The position numbers were made by a program, and so were the translations under genes. 64,000 nucleotides of DNA from Frankiales bacterium (GTDB lineage: Bacteria > Actinomycetota > Actinomycetes > Mycobacteriales > Jatrophihabitantaceae), in NCBI GenBank assembly GCA_025966315.1, contig JAOPUZ010000026.1, forward strand, positions 1 to 64,000. The letters are read 5' to 3'. Shown here in pieces: positions 61,238 through 64,000 of the stretch. Numbering within the stretch: the stretch's first letter is position 1; each line of letters opens with the position of its first letter. The notes under the pieces are model-generated. The model was given only the letters and a program-made list of their open reading frames with translations, did no database searches and was not told where the DNA came from.

Positions 61238-61486
61238 TCAGCCCACGCCGGCAAACGAGCGGGCCGCCGCGAGCACCAGAGGGCCGGCGGTGTCCGGCTT
61301 ATTCTCGCGGAGCTGCCGGGCCGGGGAGTGATCATCAAGTTGCGGGTTCAGGCCCTGAAACCAGCTTTGCGCAACCTCGCGGGTGTCTCGAGCAGTGATC
61401 AGCAGCGCGGCCTGATAGGCAATCCGCAGTCGCTGCACCACATCCTCATCGCGGATACGACGCTGACCGTCGGCCCACTGCCGCAC
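61238..61486 (-). CDS. Xre/MbcA-ParS-type antitoxin-like protein, short
   Basis: 82 residues from GTG 61486. The end of a helix-turn-helix (RQWADGQRRIRDEDVVQRLRIAYQAA) is followed by the antitoxin C-terminal domain (AQSWFQGLNPQLDDHSPARQL, then VLAAARSFAG) seen in partners of RES toxins. The frame upstream has a TAA only 45 bases before, after a fragment that would extend the helix-turn-helix, so the N-terminus is probably cut. Upstream AGTTA and TAACT arms (61518 and 61535) may be the autoregulatory operator. Confidence 0.62.
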   Translation of the reverse strand: MRQWADGQRRIRDEDVVQRLRIAYQAALLITARDTREVAQSWFQGLNPQLDDHSPARQLRENKPDTAGPLVLAAARSFAGVG

Positions 61487-61517
61487 CAGTCGGATCCCTA
61501 GCGAACAACGCCCGATA

Positions 61518-61539
61518 AGTTATACTATGTTCGGTAACT
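61518..61539. promoter_or_regulatory. Inverted repeat before the antitoxin gene
   Basis: AGTTA (61518-61522) and TAACT (61535-61539) flank a 12-base spacer with TATACTATG, an A/T-rich patch that on the minus strand contains a TATAAC-like box. The site is 32 bases upstream of the antitoxin-like GTG. Toxin-antitoxin operons are usually autoregulated from such sites. Confidence 0.4.
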
Positions 61540-61614
61540 GAACCCCTCGACTACTTCCTCCTCGGCGGACCGCTGCTAACACGGCTGTTCGGACATTGGT
61601 CGCGTCCTCGCGGT

Positions 61615-62247
61615 TCAGTAGAAGATTCCGAGTTCGTCCCACTGCTCGAACCCGTGAGTTACCCGGTCGGTCGTGATCCGATGGTGGTCAGAGTCGTTGT
61701 TGACGACTCGGCGTCCGCCGTTCGTGGCCAGGTAGTCCTTATGCACATCGTGAATGTTGTTCTGCATCCACCATTCCGGGACAACGTAGAACTGCGGCTG
61801 CTGGCCGATCAGGTCGACCAAGACCCAGAACGCAGTCGAAACGGACTCAGCGGTGCGTTTCTGGCCGTAGCTGGTCGAAGTTTGCCAGTCGCCTGCCGTG
61901 CGCGTCAGCACGCGGATCCGCACCTCGCGGCCCAGCGGGTCATGCCCGTGCGCAACGAGCTCGATTTGGCGACCGGCACGCTGCTCACGGGCCTTGCCGC
62001 CCAACTCTCGTATCTTGTCCGCGACCAGTTTGAGTCCCAGTTCATGCACTTGCCGGGTGCTCGGCGTTCCCGGAGCATTCTCCGGAGGGGCTGTCACCGC
62101 AGCGGGCCGCTGAGGAGCTTGGGGCCGAGCTTGACCGCGGTGGAAGGTGTGCCCACAACTGCTGCAGGTCACCACAATCCGACCGTCCGGCTCCGACCTG
62201 CCGTCCACGTCTGACGAGCCGCACCGTTCACACGTGACCACGCTCAT
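61615..62247 (-). CDS. Zinc-ribbon protein with PD-(D/E)XK-like C-terminal domain
   Basis: 210 residues from ATG 62247 (GGGAGGGG three bases upstream). Residues 1-35 carry CERCGSSDVDG and CSSCGH, a C4 zinc ribbon; a Pro/Ala linker follows. From about 75, HELGLKLVADKIRELGGKA, then QIELVAHGHDPLGREVRIRVLTR and FWVLVDLIGQQPQFYVVPEWWM recall restriction-endonuclease-like folds, but the catalytic Lys expected in the QVKTR-type strand is Leu. I do not know its function. It could be an inactive nuclease-like DNA-binding protein. Confidence 0.55.
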   Translation of the reverse strand: MSVVTCERCGSSDVDGRSEPDGRIVVTCSSCGHTFHRGQARPQAPQRPAAVTAPPENAPGTPSTRQVHELGLKLVADKIRELGGKAREQRAGRQIELVAHGHDPLGREVRIRVLTRTAGDWQTSTSYGQKRTAESVSTAFWVLVDLIGQQPQFYVVPEWWMQNNIHDVHKDYLATNGGRRVVNNDSDHHRITTDRVTHGFEQWDELGIFY

Positions 62248-62807
62248 CCCCTCCCAGTGCGGCGTATCCGTGACTTGTAAGCGGGCGCTCAGTCGGTACG
62301 CAAACGGCAGTTGGCGCGACGATGATAAGCGCGGCCCTCTGAGCGTTTTACAGTAGCCAGCACCGCTAGCCCGCGTCAGCGGCCGAACAGCCACCGTTCG
62401 ATCATGGTTGGACGAATGATGCCTACATCGGCAATTACGGGGACAACTCGCTGCTGTATTCAATCAAAGTCGAACGCCGAGGTGAGCTCGATGAATACGC
62501 GAATTACATATCCGATCTCGTCAGGACCTAGCGGGATGTCGCGACCCAAGGGGTACGTGACCCTCTCGTCGGGGCTAGACAGGCTCGTCGGGGGCTCGTC
62601 GGGGGCTCGTCGGCGTCAGTTGCAACGGAGATAGTTTCATCTCACTGGGACGTGCCAACCGCTGGAGCGATATGTCATGCGCCAGCACCTTCGCGGCAAA
62701 TCTCCCGGGAGTCGTTCACTATTTGCTGGGTTTTCGGTCTGAATTTAGGTTGTCAGTGTATAAAAGATTTTAGTTTCACGGGCTGCTTGAAAGGTTGGGT
62801 GGCCCGT
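62248..62807. other. Degenerate region with an orphan fragment and short repeats
   Basis: 560 bases without a complete gene. Codons 62370-62531 give TNDAYIGNYGDNSLLYSIKV, then ERRGELDEYANYISDLVRT and a stop, with no start codon; this is probably the end of a lost gene. At 62582-62612 the 11-12-base unit GGCTCGTCGGGG is repeated nearly three times. At 62757-62764 TGTATAAA is a fair minus-ten box for the next gene. The rest shows nothing. Confidence 0.45.
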
Positions 62808-63596
62808 ATGGGGACCCCTCATATTCCATTGGCTGTGCAGTTCGGTAAACGCGCCGCGTCTGCCCCGGGCGATCCGACGTTGTTCCGGCCTCAATGTTCC
62901 TGCGGCTTCTACGGCCGGCCGGTGCCCTACGTAACCGATCCCGACCCGCGCACAGTCTTGGCCCGGGAGCACGGCGTTTCCACTCCTGCAGGCTGCGCCA
63001 AGTGTGGAGCTTTCACGCCACCCCGCCGCGACGAGCCTGTCGATGAACGGGATGCGCCGTGGCGCAGGTATGACGTCATCCGGGTCGAGGGCACCTGGAG
63101 CTACGTCTGCACCGACGAGCAGATCTGCGAGCAGCGCCAGCGCGGCGACGCGATCAGCAGCGTTCTGACCGAAGCCGACGACCCGATGCAATGGGCCGAC
63201 GGCCAACCAAGCCATCTTGAAACCACCCTCGACGTATCCGGTGAGTCGCTGCACGGAGCGACGATGCGGGAAGCCCTCGCTCACTACGAGCTTGCGCACA
63301 ACAGCTCACCGCGCCGGTGGCGCGAGATCAGTTCCAGCCCGGCTGATCGCAGGGTGTTGCTGGCTTTGGTCAGCTCCAGCACGGCATTGACCGCGGCGGC
63401 CGCCGCTGCTTCCTGGTATTACACCCTCGCCGCGCGCAAGACCGGCGCGACGTGGGACGACCTCGCGGCTGCGACCGGTTATCAGTCGGGCGAGGAATGC
63501 TGTGCTCGCTTCACTCAAGAGCCCGTCATCGATTTAGACGACGTGGTCGACCCGCTGGGCAGCGAGCTTCTCGCTCTCACGTTCCCAGACCCGTGA
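62808..63596 (+). CDS. Protein of unknown function with paired Cys motifs
   Basis: 262 residues from ATG 62808; a longer frame exists to 62652 but its codons look random. The first third has CSCGFYGRPV and CAKCGAF, which may bind zinc. The middle is acidic. The end (TAAAAAASWYYTLAARKTGATWDDLAAATGYQSGEECCARF) resembles a small helix-turn-helix with conserved Trp and Asp. I do not recognise the family. Codon use is as GC-rich as the neighbours, so no transfer signal is visible. Confidence 0.55.
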   Translation: MGTPHIPLAVQFGKRAASAPGDPTLFRPQCSCGFYGRPVPYVTDPDPRTVLAREHGVSTPAGCAKCGAFTPPRRDEPVDERDAPWRRYDVIRVEGTWSYVCTDEQICEQRQRGDAISSVLTEADDPMQWADGQPSHLETTLDVSGESLHGATMREALAHYELAHNSSPRRWREISSSPADRRVLLALVSSSTALTAAAAAASWYYTLAARKTGATWDDLAAATGYQSGEECCARFTQEPVIDLDDVVDPLGSELLALTFPDP

Positions 63597-63663
63597 GCGT
63601 GCTGAGAACCATGCCCATTTAGCCGCCGGGGCCGGTGGCACTTCTAGCCGTTGTGGAGGCGTT

Positions 63664-64000
63664 ATGCCGTCTGACTTACAGTTGTCGAGTGTATTGAGCG
63701 AGTTCGCGCGCACCATGGCTACAGATTTCCCGATCGAAGCCATCCTGGATCATCTGGTGACCAGAATCGTCGAGATCCTGCCGGTGAGTGGCGCCGGTGT
63801 CACGCTGATTGCGCCCGGTGTCACGCCGCAATACATTGCCGCTTCGGATGCGTCCGCGCTGCGCTTCGAACAACTCCAAACCGAGCACGATGACGGACCA
63901 TGCTTGCTGGCCTTCCGAAGTGGGGAAGCCGTCACCGTATCCGATCTCTGTCGCGAGCCACGGTTTGCCGACTTCAGGTCACACGCGCTCGGAGTTGGAC
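63664..64000 (+). CDS. GAF-domain protein, cut by the window end
   Basis: The first 112 codons from ATG 63664 (GGAGG upstream) encode a GAF domain: SVLSEFARTMATDFPIEAILDHLVTRIVEILP, VSGAGVTLIAPG, and EHDDGPCLLAFRSGEAVTVSDL. The pattern is that of actinomycete GAF-ANTAR or GAF-GGDEF proteins. The C-terminal part lies outside the window, so the output domain is not known. It is cytoplasmic, with no membrane segment in the visible part. Confidence 0.78.
   Translation, partial: MPSDLQLSSVLSEFARTMATDFPIEAILDHLVTRIVEILPVSGAGVTLIAPGVTPQYIAASDASALRFEQLQTEHDDGPCLLAFRSGEAVTVSDLCREPRFADFRSHALGVG

Overview
The window comes from a very GC-rich, gene-dense genome. GTG starts, four-base ATGA/GTGA stop-start overlaps, DUF3618/holin-X proteins, ANTAR and GAF regulators, PadR-HAAS pairs and F-type enzymes (LLM flavoproteins, nitronate monooxygenase, family III CoA-transferases) point to a soil-type actinomycete. 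The exact genus cannot be read from the sequence. No rRNA, tRNA, CRISPR array, integrase or insertion sequence was found.

Layout. 1-5.0 kb: an acyl-CoA catabolic operon (tail of a TPP enzyme, two unequal family III CoA-transferase subunits, two MaoC-type hydratases, IclR regulator) ending in a degraded folD remnant. 5.0-11.8 kb: a large secreted subtilase-like protein, a MOSC protein, an acetolactate-synthase-like TPP enzyme and a frameshifted DinB gene. 11.8-15 kb: an SDR-MFS-TetR module with shared palindromic operators. 15-21 kb: a GAF-GGDEF-EAL protein, a methyltransferase coupled to an MTHFR-like protein, an AI-2E family transporter and a transglutaminase-like protein. 21-26 kb: catalase HPII and a three-gene membrane/stress operon. 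26-36.7 kb: assorted oxidoreductases, a formamidase, a GAF histidine kinase with an ANTAR-like protein, an orphan lumazine synthase, a NYN-domain protein, a broken Clp-N gene, a hydrolase, a Baeyer-Villiger monooxygenase and a TMEM175-type channel. 36.8-38.5 kb: an ECF sigma factor with a membrane partner.

38.6-54.2 kb is the most unusual part. An intracellular glucoamylase (GH15) and a lipocalin-like gene face a ten-gene, almost fully overlapping operon: small subunit, GMC dehydrogenase, ferritin-like protein, second GMC dehydrogenase, second ferritin-like protein, second small subunit, glycogen-debranching-type glucosidase, IolE-like dehydratase, a TIM-barrel isomerase-like protein and a beta-barrel protein. 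A TetR regulator and a zinc alcohol dehydrogenase follow. The GMC proteins carry a Cys-x5-Cys-x3-Cys motif like the iron-sulfur site of FAD glucose dehydrogenases, but no cytochrome subunit or export signal is present; two putative diiron proteins stand in its place. I infer a cytoplasmic pathway that frees glucose units from an alpha-glucan and oxidises sugars.

54.4-60.3 kb carries a VIT1/CCC1 transporter, a divergent glucose-6-phosphate dehydrogenase, PadR-HAAS, nitronate monooxygenase and an LLM flavoprotein. 60.3-62.6 kb is a gene graveyard: a truncated RES toxin with its antitoxin-like partner, a VOC gene whose stop was lost, and two orphan C-terminal fragments. The end holds a zinc-ribbon protein, an unknown protein and the start of a GAF-domain gene cut by the window edge.
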